Source of the DNA: Gossypium raimondii
Taxonomy: Eukaryota > Streptophyta > Magnoliopsida > Malvales > Malvaceae
Assembly (NCBI RefSeq): GCF_025698545.1
Contig: NC_068569.1
Span: 11,098,001 to 11,162,000 of the forward strand
DNA length: 64,000 nucleotides
Direction: 5' to 3'
Below, piece by piece: positions 36,220-47,765 of this stretch (within the stretch, counting starts at the first letter, position 1; every line of letters starts with the position of its first letter). Position numbers and translations under genes: made by a program. The notes under the pieces are model-generated. The model saw nothing but the letters and a program-made list of their open reading frames with translations. It was not told where the DNA came from and ran no database searches.

Positions 36220-36700
36220 ACTTTTTTTAATATATATTTAAAATTTTTAGAATTATAACTAAATTGATAAAATCTGAAATGCCGAAAGCTAATTTTATTG
36301 AATTTTTTAGAATTTAAACTAAAATGATAAATTTTGTAAACATTGAGGGCTAAAATTTTATTAGATCAATAAAATAGCTCATATCAATTTTTCATCACAC
36401 ATCTAACAACGGAGACTAACTAAAATATTTAATTTTGAAAAATCTAGTGGCTAAATAAAAATAATTAATAGTTAAGTGACCAAAATAGAACCAATGGATA
36501 GTATTTTTAAAAGGGCTAAATTAAAATTTTATCTTTTAAGAGTAAAGGTGCAATTTAATCATTTATCAACTTATAATTTTATAAACTTTATGAGGTAAAA
36601 AATGTTATATTTTGATTTTAGGAGGCCTAAACCCTACCAGCAATCCTAACCTCGCTTTATGCATATTGAAATTTTAGTAAAAAGTTGTGGCTTTTAATCA
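36220..36700 (-). repeat. Dispersed repeats, including a relative of 24600-24860
   Basis: 36530-36660 read in reverse gives GGTAGGGTTTAGGCCTCC, then TAAAATCAAAATATAAC and later TTGCACCTTTAC, paralleling the element at 24.6 kb. The left part has a duplicated TTTTTAGAATTNNAACTAAA phrase near 36245 and 36308. Confidence 0.4.
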
Positions 36701-37390
36701 TACCATAAACCCTCTTTTGTCTAAATATGGTTGTAGACTCTAGTATTACGGGATTAGATCTTTCGTCTTGCGATTCATTCGTTCTAAACTTGTCAAGTCA
36801 GCCTAAACACCAAAGTGATGATTCCTTTAGAATTCCTCCAAGGCACCAATTTGTATAGCCGAAACAATTTATACCAAAGAAGCCACAAAAGGACAACAGA
36901 AAGCCACAGAAAAGAATGCACGAGAGGTGTTTGAGTAAATGCTCTCCAAGAATTCTATTACTCTTAAGAATTCAAGTTGCAATGGATTTAATTACAAGTG
37001 AGGGGAGGCTCTTTATTTATAGTTGAGTTCCCCCAGAACCGATGGTCTAAATTAAGTTAGAACCGATGGTCTAAATTAAGTTACATCGACTGACGAGATT
37101 AACCTATCCTTTAAATTATGTGATTTACAAGATACACCATATCAAATTAAATTCCCATATTTACTAAAAATATTCTATGTTGCCATATCTTCATTATTGG
37201 GCCAACTAGGTTTCAATTTGACAGGTTTCTTCAATAGTTCTTTAAATTGGGCTAGTTCTCGTGGGCTAAATGATCTCCATTTAATCATAAACCTCCATAG
37301 GGTGCATCTTGTGCCATGGTCACGAGATTTGCACTTTAGCCTATGACACTAGTACCTAATTGAGCTAGAAAGAAGCCCATCACTTTGACA
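36701..37390. repeat. Transposon-like fragment with a 23-24-bp duplication
   Basis: Mixed-composition DNA with AGAACCGATGGTCTAAATTA occurring twice in tandem at about 37036-37083. Contains CTTTATTTATAGTTGAG, which read on the plus strand resembles the end of a TATA-type LTR promoter in reverse. No ORF. Type not determined. Confidence 0.35.
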
Positions 37391-38249
37391 AGATGAAAAA
37401 CCAATAAATAGACTTGTTTTTGTAATAAATAGTTTTATATCCTTTCATATTTATTTGTACAGTTAATATTTTAACAATTTAACCATCATATTTTACATTT
37501 CATTTATATAGATATATGTCAAATTTGATATAAATTAAAAATTTTAATTATTTATTTTATGTAAATAGTTTTCAACGGTTTAAAAATATTGATATATATA
37601 TAGTATTTTAGATAAATATGATAGATATATCGGATCGGTTCAAAAGTTTACATGCATGACAAGTACAATTATATTTATAAATTTAATGGTTAGAAGTGAT
37701 ATGAAAATATAAAACTACTTTAATTTTACACCGATATAAATGAATCGACTTAATATAAATATAGATATAAATTTAATATGAGAACATATGTTAATCTCTC
37801 TCAGGTCTTTGTTTTAATAAGATGAATTAAAAGAAAAAAAAAACTTAAACTGCGAACAAAATTTTAAATCCCTAAAATCTAAAAATTTGAATAAAAAGTA
37901 AATGATTCGAGGGTACGCAGATCTCTTCATGAGTTCACTGATTTGGTATTTAATTAAGGAATGAAAATGTAGGAAACCAAATTTAAAAGTAAAAATAAAT
38001 TTCTCTGAGTTGGACTTAACCCTCGGCAGCTTTAGTTGATGGTCTACTAAAAATAGCAGAGCAATAATACAAGCCAATACGAAAAATTAGCACAATAACA
38101 ACAACAACAAAAATTCAAAGCCATTACGAAAAACGGACGAACGGACGCTATGATGATAACAAAGCCAATACGAAAAATTTGCACAACAAGAGCTCCCACC
38201 ATCATACCACTAAAAATACTTTGCCAAAAACCATCCCCAGGCCTCATTA
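37391..38249. other. Upstream region of the PRK-like gene
   Basis: AT-rich. TACGAAAAATT repeats occur near 38078 and 38170, with GCCAATACG or GCCATTACG copies (38073, 38119, 38164). No clear TATA box assigned. Confidence 0.4.
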
Positions 38250-40244
38250 ATGGCGGTGGCTAGGTTTTTCAGGCTATTTCCCCTCTTGTTGTCGTCATCT
38301 TTCGTCGTCCTATCGCCATTGGCATCTTCTGCGTCGGATTCCGAGGCCTTGTTGAGGCTCAAGGAATCTTTAATCAGTGCCGGTGCTCTTGATTCTTGGG
38401 TGCCAGGCTCCAACCCTTGCAATGGTTCCCAAGGAACTTGGGAAGGATTGCGTTGCTCCAATGGCGTCGTCACGGGTTTGCGTCTCGAAGGGATGGGATT
38501 ATCGGGGTATATCGATGTCGAAGCGTTGGTTGAGATCCAGGGTTTGCGTGTTTTCAGTGTTGCTAACAATTCTTTCACCGACGTCATTCCCGAAATCAAT
38601 CGTTTGGGTAGTTTGAAGGTATTGTTCTTGTCGATGAATCAATTTTCGGGTGTGATTCCGTCCGAGTATTTTGACAACATGGGTTCGCTGAAGAAAGTTT
38701 GGTTATCAAACAACAAATTTACGGGGAACATTCCAGTTTCATTGTCTCGTTTGTCTCGTCTCACTGACTTGCATCTAGAAAACAATCAATTTGGTGGACA
38801 AATTCCGGCTTTTGATAACCCAACTTTGAAGTACATCAATGTATCAAACAACCAACTCGAAGGTGAGATTCCTTCTAGTTTGTCGAAATTCAATGCAGAT
38901 TCGTTCGCGGGGAATCCGGGACTTTGCGGAGAACAGGTCGGCGTTGAGTGTAGCAAGGCAGACCAGCCAACTCCAAATGATACTTCCAAAACCATTGTTG
39001 CTGCATTGATTACGTTAGGAGCCGTTCTATTTATCGCGGTTATATTCTTTGCGTTTCGATGGAGGAAAAAGAAGCAACAAAACGATTTAAAGGAGCTAAA
39101 AACCGGAAACTCTAATGACGCAGTGGAGGTGCCGGTTTCCGTTATAACTGATAAAAAAGAAGAAAGCGTAAAGAGTGCATGCTCGACCCGCAAAGATTCT
39201 AATCCTCGAAGGCTCAGCACTGTAACAGAACTAGTCATGGTGAACGATGAAAAGGGTGTTATTGGGTTGCCAGATTTGTTGAAATCCGCGGCGGAAGTGC
39301 TCGGAAATGGATCGTTGGGGTCTTCTTATAAGGTTAAGATGACGAATGGAGTGGCATTGGTGGTGAAAAGGATGCGCCAAATGAATGCATTAGGGAATGA
39401 TGCGTTTGATGCAGAAGTTAGAAAGCTCGGAAATCTACGACACCCTAATGTTTTGCCACCTTTAGCTTACCATTACCGTAAAGAAGAAAAGCTTTTTGTC
39501 TACGAGTACTTTTCTAAAGGCAGTTTGTTTTACCAATTGCATGGTATGAATCATCTACATCTTTTGCACCTTTTTTTTATTGGTTATCTTTTGCATTTGT
39601 TCCTTAAACGCAATACCATACCATTCATGGGTTCTAACAGAAAAAAAAAATGAAATCATCCAGGTGATGGTGGGAAATCTGGTGGTGAACTTGATTGGCC
39701 TACCAGAGTGAAGATTGTGCGAGGAATAGCGGAGGGACTCGATTATCTCCACAAGGAATTTCCTTTACGTGACGTGCCTCACGGTAATCTCAAATCAAGC
39801 AATGTTCTACTCGGCCCCGATAATCATCCATTTCTCTCGGACTATGGATTTCACCCATTAGTAAACATCGACGGTTTACAGGCCCTATGTGCTTATAAAA
39901 CCCCAGAAGCCGTGCAACAAAAAACAGTATCTCCTAAAAGTGATGTATATTGCCTAGGAATCATAATTCTGGAGATCCTCACAGGAGAAATCCCTTGCCA
40001 GTGTCTTAACGATAGCAAAGGCGGAACTGATATAGTCCAATGGGTGGCGTCCGCATTTTCAGAAGGGAGACAGGCTGAGTTGCTTGATACAGGGATGGAG
40101 GGGTGCCGAAATTCAGTGGGCAGCATGGAGAAGCTCCTTCGTGTAGGCGCACTTTGCACTGAAACTAGTCCCGAGAAGCGATTAGACATTAAAGAAACCA
40201 TTAGAATGATAGAGGAGATACAAGTAGAAGGAAGCGTAGAGTGA
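38250..40244 (+). CDS. PRK3: Pollen receptor-like kinase (PRK3-like LRR kinase)
   Basis: Exons 38250..39543 and 39664..40244 join to 1875 nt (624 residues) across one GT-AG intron; reading through the intron ends after about 38 extra codons. Order: signal peptide (about 1-27), LRRNT-type cap with NPCNGSQGTW, five to six LRRs (LSGYID, FTGNIPVSLSRLSRL, LEGEIPSSLSK), NPGLCG cap, one membrane segment at about 250-271 (IVAALITLGAVLFIAVIFF), juxtamembrane region, kinase domain from about 345. The glycine loop is LGNGSLGSSYK and the ATP-site Lys is about residue 373 (VVKRM). The catalytic loop reads HGNLKSSN instead of HRDLKxxN and the DFG site is DYG, so it is probably a weak kinase or pseudokinase, as usual for PRKs. 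LPDLLKSAAEVLGNGSLGS is the family hallmark. PRKs act at the pollen tube membrane with ROPGEFs. PRK3 is the closest I recall. Confidence 0.92.
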
Positions 40245-41000
40245 GTTTTGGATTTTGTGATTTGAACTTAGTATATAATTCTGAACGGAGATTGAGTTGC
40301 AGTGGCTTCAACAATGCCATTACTGTAGAATTTTTAGGTTGCAATTAAATTATTGGGTTATTATCACAGTTTAAACCTTTTTTTTTATTATAACTTTGAT
40401 CTATATTATAATTTAAAATATTTTAATTTATTAAAATTGGCACAAGCATACAAATTAATTAATTCAATTTTATTATAATTTATTAATAATAAAAGTAAAG
40501 TTGCTGATTGTAAAGCTTAAATTTAAGCATGCTTATGTACATAATACAATATTATCAAAATTAGATCAGATAAAACAATTCAACTAAAACCAATACCTTT
40601 AACAATAAAAAACTCAATACATAAAATAAAAACCGCCTGAATTGAAATTTACAGAAGCAACGATGTTGCGATTGGTAATTTATAAAATTTAAGTAATAAA
40701 TTTTAAATAATTAATTATGCTTCTTAAAAAATAAAAAAAATATTATTTTAGTTAATCATTACGTAGAATCAAATTATTATAACATAAACAAACTAATAAC
40801 TGATACAATTAAAACTAAAATCAACAAATTCAATTAAACCAATCATGAAAATTGCAGATGATGGCACTCAAAAACCTACACATATAATTGGGTATGGTAG
40901 ATCTTGAACTTAGATACAAGATCCAAGAATTTTGCCTTTGCCAGCAGAGCTAAGGCGTCATGAACATGTTAGATTTTACATGAAAAATAAAATTGTACTT
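40245..41000. other. 3' flank of the PRK-like gene
   Basis: 3' UTR, then AT-rich DNA up to the target duplication of the Gypsy element. GAACTTAGATACAAG near 40907 and neighbouring sequence show no ORF. Confidence 0.45.
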
Positions 41001-41005
41001 AAAAT

Positions 41006-43680
41006 TGTAACGACCCAAAATCCGTGGGCACCAGAAAAGTGTGTATTATCGGGCCTCCGTCTTAGTAAACTGAGTCATAAATAATTATTAGAAATACTTA
41101 CGAGATTAGTTGTGTGTTTAATTAGGTTTTAGATAGGTGAATTTGGCTCAATTAAGAGTAATTAGCAAAAGGGATTAAATTACAATAGAAGTGAAAATCT
41201 AATCATAGATTAAAAGAAAGTAAAAGGGCTAAAATGGCAATTAAGCCATTTAAAATGATTGAGGCGGCATAAAGGAATAAAATTTAAGAATTTATTTGTT
41301 TATTATATAATTAATGATATTTATTATTTATTATTAGTTATTAGTTATTATTAAATTAAAAGATATTTAGTAATTAAATAATTAGTATAAGATTTTGGGT
41401 AATAATAAATTATGATTTTGCCAAGTGTGTGGTAAAAATAAAATACAAGTGTATTATATTTATTTATTTACTTGAAAATTTAGTAAAAGATAATTGTTAA
41501 TTAAATAATAATATTATGAGATTTTTATTTGATAAGTTAGTTAGATTGAAACAAGTGTATGGTAATGATTTAATGCAAGTGTACTAATAAAATACATACA
41601 TTTGTAATATTTATAATTAATTAATATAATATAAAGTAAATGAAATAAAATGAAATAAAAACAAAGCAAAAGAAAGGAAAGAAACAGAATAGAAGAGACG
41701 AAACAGGGGAGAAACAGGGAGAAAGAAGAAAAGAAGAAAAAAGGAAAATAGGGTTTTGAAGCTTGAAATTTAATTTCGTAAGTCAAATTAGCCCTTTTCT
41801 CTTAATTCTAATGTTTTAAAAGCTTTAAAACAAAGTTTTGATGGGATTAAGTTGATGTTTTGTAAGTTCATAGGTTTTCAAGTATAGTTTATGTTGAACA
41901 AAAGAGATGAATTAGGGATTAAATAGCATGAATTTTAAGTTAGAATTGAAAAAGGGATTAAATTGTAAAAGAAACTATAAGTTTTATATTTTAGGGATTA
42001 AATTGAAATAAATTCGAAATTATGAAAATATGATAAAAATTAGATAGTTACATATAAGTTTGGCAAGAAATTGAGTAGCAAGAAGGTATGAATTGAGAAA
42101 GAAAATATATAGATTTAGTTAGGATTAAATTGAAATTAAAGTAAAAGTTAGATAAAAATTTCAGCAAGTAAATTGTGTTGTGCTAATGATTATGAAAATT
42201 ATCTTAATTTCTTTTCGTAGCTAATATCGCACCCGAGGCATCCACGAGGAAAGGAAAAGAAAAAGTGGACGAGGAATAGACACGGGAATTACGGTTTGTA
42301 TCACTATAATTCAAACTTTATTATTATTAAGTGTTTAATTTGCTAATTATGTGTGGTAAGTATTTTAAGGTAAATGTTTAATAAATAATAAATTTATAAT
42401 GTAGTAATGAAATTGAAACCGATCTTGAACCAATTATGGAATCTTGAATATTGTCTTGATTACTGAGTGAATTGTGAAAATACTGAATATTGTTATGCAT
42501 AATGCATTGAATTGTGAAATTACTGAAGTAAAGAATTACTGTAATACTGTGAAACCGATTGAATTAAGGAATTATAGTTGATACTGAATTAAGATGGAAA
42601 TTTATACTGAAAAGTGAATTAAATACCCTATTAACTAGTCGGGCTAGTCGGATATAGTTGGCATGCCATAGGATATGGAAGTGTATGGGGTATTTGCCGA
42701 CTTCTCGATCGAGCACTTATGTGCCGACTCATCGTTATCATTCTCGATTCGGCACTTTGTGTGTCGAATCATTATCTTATCTTATTCTTATTCAACTTCG
42801 GCACTTTGTGTGTCGAATCTTATCTTATCACATTACGGTTCAAAGACTTTGTGTGTTGAATCTTTATCTTTATCGATTCTTGATATCTTGGTGTGTTGGT
42901 TGGAATCGTGTATCCGCCGAGGCCGAGTCGAGTTAATAGGGGCAAATGAAATAAATTGACTGATAAAATTAAATTTAGTAACATAGTATATGTGAAGAGT
43001 GAAATTTGAAATAAAGAAATAAGAATGATAATTATATATTTAATTAATTGATAATATAAAAGGTTGAATTGTTTATTAGTAGTGATAATTGAATTATAGT
43101 GATACCACTTGAGTATATGCATACTCAACAGACGGTTGTTTCGTCTTGCAGTTGTAGAAGTCAAGTCCGAACCAGCATCCAAAGCCAGACCCGACTTCAG
43201 CAAACTTTTGGTGATGTATAATTTTCCTTGGTAATGTGGCATGTACATAGGACATGTATAAAGGTTACTATGTTTTTAATATAAATGGTTGAAAATGTTA
43301 GTATTATAAGTTTATGAATTATAATGAAAGAAGTTTATCTATATTTATTTAATTTAGTATATTGTTAAATTTAAATTGATATTATGTTGATTAAGTTGAT
43401 TAGAAAGTATTTGGAATAGAAATTGAGAATGTGAAATGAATTGGTTGTGATTTGAAAATGAAATGGTTTTAATTGCAGGGGGTTTTATGTAAAAACAAGC
43501 AGAAATGCTGCCGAAATTTTTAAAAAAAAAGAATGAAGTCAATTACTAAAATATTATATGATTTTATGATTTTATCTTAATGTGTTTAATATTTAATTAA
43601 GAATTATCGTAAATTACCGATATGTCCGTAATGCCTCGTAACTCTATTCCGGCGACGGTTTGGGGTTAGGGGGTGTTACA
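41006..43680 (+). repeat. 5' LTR of the Gypsy element
   Basis: 2675 bp with TG...CA ends. Near 42716-42860 it holds four spaced copies of a phrase like CGGCACTTTGTGTGTCGAATC. It ends GGGGTTAGGGGGTGTTACA, identical to the end of the right LTR. Confidence 0.92.
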
Positions 43681-43684
43681 ATTA

Positions 43685-43696
43685 TTGGTATCAGAG
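43685..43696 (+). other. Primer binding site (initiator tRNA-Met type)
   Basis: TGGTATCAGAGC four bases after the 5' LTR, the standard primer site of many plant Gypsy elements. Confidence 0.9.
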
Positions 43697-43826
43697 CTAA
43701 AGTTTAGTCGATTCTCGGCCTAAATTGGGCTCGAAATAGAGTCTAGATGTACATGCCACATTTAAGTTGAAGCTGAGTCGGGTTTTGGATGCTAATATAT
43801 TTATTTGATTTTGTTTTATAGATAAA

Positions 43827-44864
43827 ATGTCGATGAAAGAATGCATGATGATGAGCAGAAATGTATCTTGGAAGTCGAGAATTGAAGAAACCGAATCTGC
43901 TACACCTAGTGTGAATCCATTAAATAATCACCTCCTAATGTAGGAAGAGAAAGAGATGATTCACAATTGTTAAGAACTATAGCCGATGCATTACAGTGTG
44001 TAGAGAATCGTACCTATTACTACATCAAGACCCACCGTCGACGGGCCCCGATTAAAGAGCTACGGAAATATGGTGCCACGGAGTTTTGGGACTAAAGGAA
44101 TTGATCCATCCGCCATCAAGATTGGATGCGATCAATAAAAGAGTTTTGCAACAATTAGATTGCACCCCGAGAGAGTCGATATGTCTTTATCATCATTGCA
44201 AGGAGAAGCGTATCTCGGTGGGAATCATGGTTAGCCATTTGCCGATGATCGGGTAACTTGGGACTTGTTTCAAAAGAATTTCGAAGAAGTATATTGGAGA
44301 AATATACATTGAAGAGAAAAGCAAGAATTTTAATGTTGAAACAGGTAATATGATCTCTTGGACTATGAGCGAGAGTTCTCTAGACTGAGCAGGTATGCTT
44401 CAGAATATGTTCCAACCGAGACCGATAGCTATAAACGATTTTTACGAGGACTGCGAGAAGAAATCAAGATTCATTTAGTAAGTCTCAGAATTATTGAACT
44501 TGTTGATCTAGTTGAGCGAGCGAAAATGATAGAACAAGTACTGGGCTTGGATAAGAAGTCAGAGATGGGTAAATCGGCTGGGAAACGTACGGGAACTACT
44601 AGTTCTAATCCATTACCGAAGATATTCAGAGAATCAAGAGGTGGATGGAGATCAAGCTTCCGGTCTGATAGGGATGACAGAAATAGAGGAAAACAGATTA
44701 CTAGCTCCACCGGTAGTGTAAAAGCTCCGTCCCGGGAAAGTGAAAACCCTGAATGTGATTATTGTGGGAAAAGACATTTTGGTGAATGCTGGAAGAAAAT
44801 CGGAGGATGTTTCCGCTGTGGCTCTACTGAACACTTTGTTAAAGATTGTCCGAAAATTGAGTAG
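43827..44864 (+). pseudogene. Gag remnant with two zinc knuckles
   Basis: A first ATG at 43827 (MSMKECMMM...) is followed by stops and shifts to about 44350. The open piece 44358..44864 has the retrotransposon gag end (REFSRLSRYASEYV, FLRGLREEI) and two knuckles, CDYCGKRHFGEC and CFRCGSTEHFVKDC. Confidence 0.85.
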
Positions 44865-45041
44865 TACACTGCTACATCTCGAGATCAATATCATTGCTAG
44901 AGGTAGAGGAATGTTCGGAGGAGGTTCTGCTTTGAGGAGAGGAGGAGTTGGTAGAGGCGTGATATAGCTACAAACAATCTGAAGCGAGCTCCAGCTAGAG
45001 CCTACGTAGTCAGAACCCGAGAAGAAGGCAATGCTCATGAT

Positions 45042-45893
45042 GTGGTGACAGGTATATTTTTACTGTATTCTGAGCCTGTTTATGCTTTAATTGATCCTGG
45101 ATCCTCACACTCTTATATAAACTCAAAATTAGTTGAATTGGGAAAACTTAAATCTGAGATGTCTAGAGTGTCTATAGAGGTGTCTAGTCCGTTGGGGCAA
45201 ACAGTGTTAGTGAATCAAGTATGTCCGAGGTGCCCGTTAATTATACAAAATAAAACTTTTCCTGTTGACCTGTTAATCATGCCTTTCGGTGATTTTGATG
45301 TAATCTTGGGTATGGATTGGTTATCTGAACATGAAGTGATTTTGGATTGCTATAAAAAGAAATTCAGTATTCAGACAGAAGGTGGAGATCGGATTGAAGT
45401 AAATGGTATTTGTACTAATGGGCCGGCACGTATTATTTCGGCAATAAAGGCTAATAAATTGCTTCAGCGGGGTTGTACATCGTATTTAGCATATGTTATT
45501 AATTCTAATTCGGTTGGTAGTCAGTGCAGTAAGATCAGAACCGTATGTGAGTTTCCAGATGTATTCCCTGAAGAATTACCGGGTTTACCACCTGACAGAG
45601 AGGTTGAATTTGCTATAGAAGTGTATCCGGGTACAGCACCAATTTCTATACCTCCGTACCGAATGTCGCCCACTGAATTAAAAGAGTTGAAGGTACAGTT
45701 ACAAGACTTGCTAGATCGTGGATTTATTAGACCGAGCATTTCACCTTGGGGAGCTCCGGTATTGTTTGTTAAAAAGAAAGATGGGTCAATGCGGCTATGT
45801 ATTGATTATCGACAGTTGAACAAGGTAACAATTAAAAATAAATATCCATTACCTCGGATTGATGATTTATTTGATCAATTAAAAATAAATTGA
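45042..45893 (+). pseudogene. Protease and truncated reverse transcriptase
   Basis: 283 open codons. Protease site [12 protein letters not shown] and ILGMDWL; then the RT fingers [32 protein letters not shown] and [11 protein letters not shown]. The frame passes from RT (DDLFDQLK) straight into LTR sequence near 45883, so the catalytic palm (YxDD) is absent. Confidence 0.88.
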
Positions 45894-46607
45894 CTGATAA
45901 AATTAAATTTAGTAACATAGTATATGTGAAGAGTGAAATTTGAAATAAAGAAATAAGAATGATAATTATATATTTAATTAATTGATAATATAAAAGGTTG
46001 AATTGTTTATTAGTAGTGATAATTGAATTATAGTGATACCATTGAGTATATGCATACTCAACAGACGGTTGTTTCCGCATGAGTTGTAGAAGTCAAGTCC
46101 GAACCAAAGATCCAAAGCCAGACCCAACTTCAGCAAACTTTTGGTGATGTATAATTTTCCTTGGTAATGTGGCATGTACATAGGACATGTATAAAGGTTA
46201 CTATGTTTTTAATATAAATGGTTGAAAATGTTAGTATTATAAGTTTATGAATTATAATGAAAGAAGTTTATCTATATTTATTTAGTTTAGTATATTGTTA
46301 AATTTAAATTGATATTATGTTGATTAAGTTGATTAGAAAGTATTTGGAATAGAAATTGAGAATGTGAAATGAATTGGTTGTGATTTGAAAATGAAATGGT
46401 TTTAATTGCGGGGTTTTATGTAAAAACAAGGAAATGTCATTAATTTTTTAAAAAAGAATGAAGTCAATTACTAAAATATTATATGATTTTATGATTTTAT
46501 CTTAATGTGTTTAATATTTAATTAAGAATTATCGTAAATTACCTGATATGTCCGGTAATGCCTCGTAACTCTATTCCGGCGACGGTTTGGGGTTAGGGGG
46601 TGTTACA
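45883..46607 (+). repeat. Truncated 3' LTR
   Basis: Matches 42949..43680 of the left LTR with roughly twenty to thirty small differences by eye, mostly short indels. The junction shares AAATAAATTG with the left LTR position. Confidence 0.88.
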
Positions 46608-46612
46608 AAAAT

Positions 46613-47765
46613 AACATCTATTACTTTGTTAAAGTAAAGCTCTTTTGAAAATAGAAAAACCTATAACTAATTGAGTCACTCAATTGGCATGGATATTGTT
46701 GCCAATATAGGAGAATGTAAGTTTAAGTGCGTTGATGTGCATTATCCTCCTATTTATGAGTTGGGGAGGGGCTATGAGTAGCTTTAAATATTATGTTAGA
46801 AAGAATAGAAATTATTAGAACTTATAATGAGATTATTAAAAAAAACAGAAGAACCTTATTGATATAACATCGACAATTGAAAGATGTAATCAAAATATTT
46901 TAAAAATTAAGACTAAGTTAAAATGAATAAAAATATAAAAATATTTAATACAATTAATTTTAAATTTTATCTAAATTTAAAATTGAGTCGGGTCAGCATC
47001 AACAGTATCATACTTACGGTTTTTTTTTTTTTCTTTTTTCAATATCATAATCTTATGTTCACTCCAACAAAAGGTAGGTACATGTGGGAGAAGCAAAACC
47101 AATCGTGCAGGGAATGTAAAATATGGGCCATGGACCCATTAAAACCTTAAAAACAAGGGCCGCTTGGGTTAGGTTTGGGACCCCTTATCTTATAATGTGA
47201 GCCCACCCAAAATTCTATGATTTCAATTAAAAAGGCAGAAGGAGCTGAATTCATGCCAATGGTGCCGGTAATTGACAAAAAACCATCCTCCCAATCGGCG
47301 GCGAAGACAGGAACCAGGAAAAAAAGAAGAAGAGAAAGTCAATTGAAAATCATACAGTACTACAATAATGATAATGATAGGAAATAAATTAAATAATCCT
47401 CCAAAAATTCCACAAACGAAACCTACTTCTCTATTTTTTTCTCAAAAAATTCAGGTTCAGACAAAAATCCCCATTAGCTGCCATACTGGATCACACACAC
47501 TGCATTCTTTTCCCAAAAAGAAAAAGCTCTCTAGAAAAGCAAATCCTCCGCTGGTCCCGACAATGACCTCCACCGTTTACACCGCCGTAGACACCTAAAG
47601 CTATAACCTTTTTGCAATATTATTGCTAAAGAAATCGAAGAAATTGCAAATTTAATTATTTTACTTTTGCTAAAACCTTTTTCCAGCATTCAAAAAGGAA
47701 AGGAGGAATTAAAAAAAAATTCTGCAAATTTTACATTTTCTATTTTGGATTCCTGAAAGATAGTT
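46613..47765. other. Upstream region of the EXO70 gene
   Basis: AT-rich, with a T-run near 47020. A stretch around 47260-47700 is likely EXO70 leader/promoter sequence (purine-rich AAGAAGAAGAGAAAG at 47321). A 76-codon frame at 47368..47598 has no known domain. Confidence 0.45.

Larger units (their letters stand above)
41006..46607 (+). mobile_element. Gypsy LTR retrotransposon with large internal deletion
   Basis: Begins TGTAAC and ends GTTACA, and is flanked by the 5-bp target duplication AAAAT (41001..41005 and 46608..46612), so both outer ends are original. Left LTR 41006..43680, primer binding site 43685, gag and protease/RT remnants to about 45882, then directly into the last 725 bp of the right LTR. 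RNase H, integrase, the rest of RT and about 1.9 kb of the 3' LTR are missing. Gag with two zinc knuckles and a DPGSSHSY protease site suggest a chromovirus of the Tekay/Del type (inference). Confidence 0.92.

Noticed and set aside
38210-38599. 129-codon minus-strand frame
   Set aside because: Antisense shadow of the PRK-like gene's first exon.
38786-39238. 150-codon minus-strand frame
   Set aside because: Antisense shadow of the PRK-like LRR region; no domain.
42820-43248. 142-codon minus-strand frame, repeated at 45832-46181
   Set aside because: Lies in the LTR and recurs only because both LTRs contain it; no domain.
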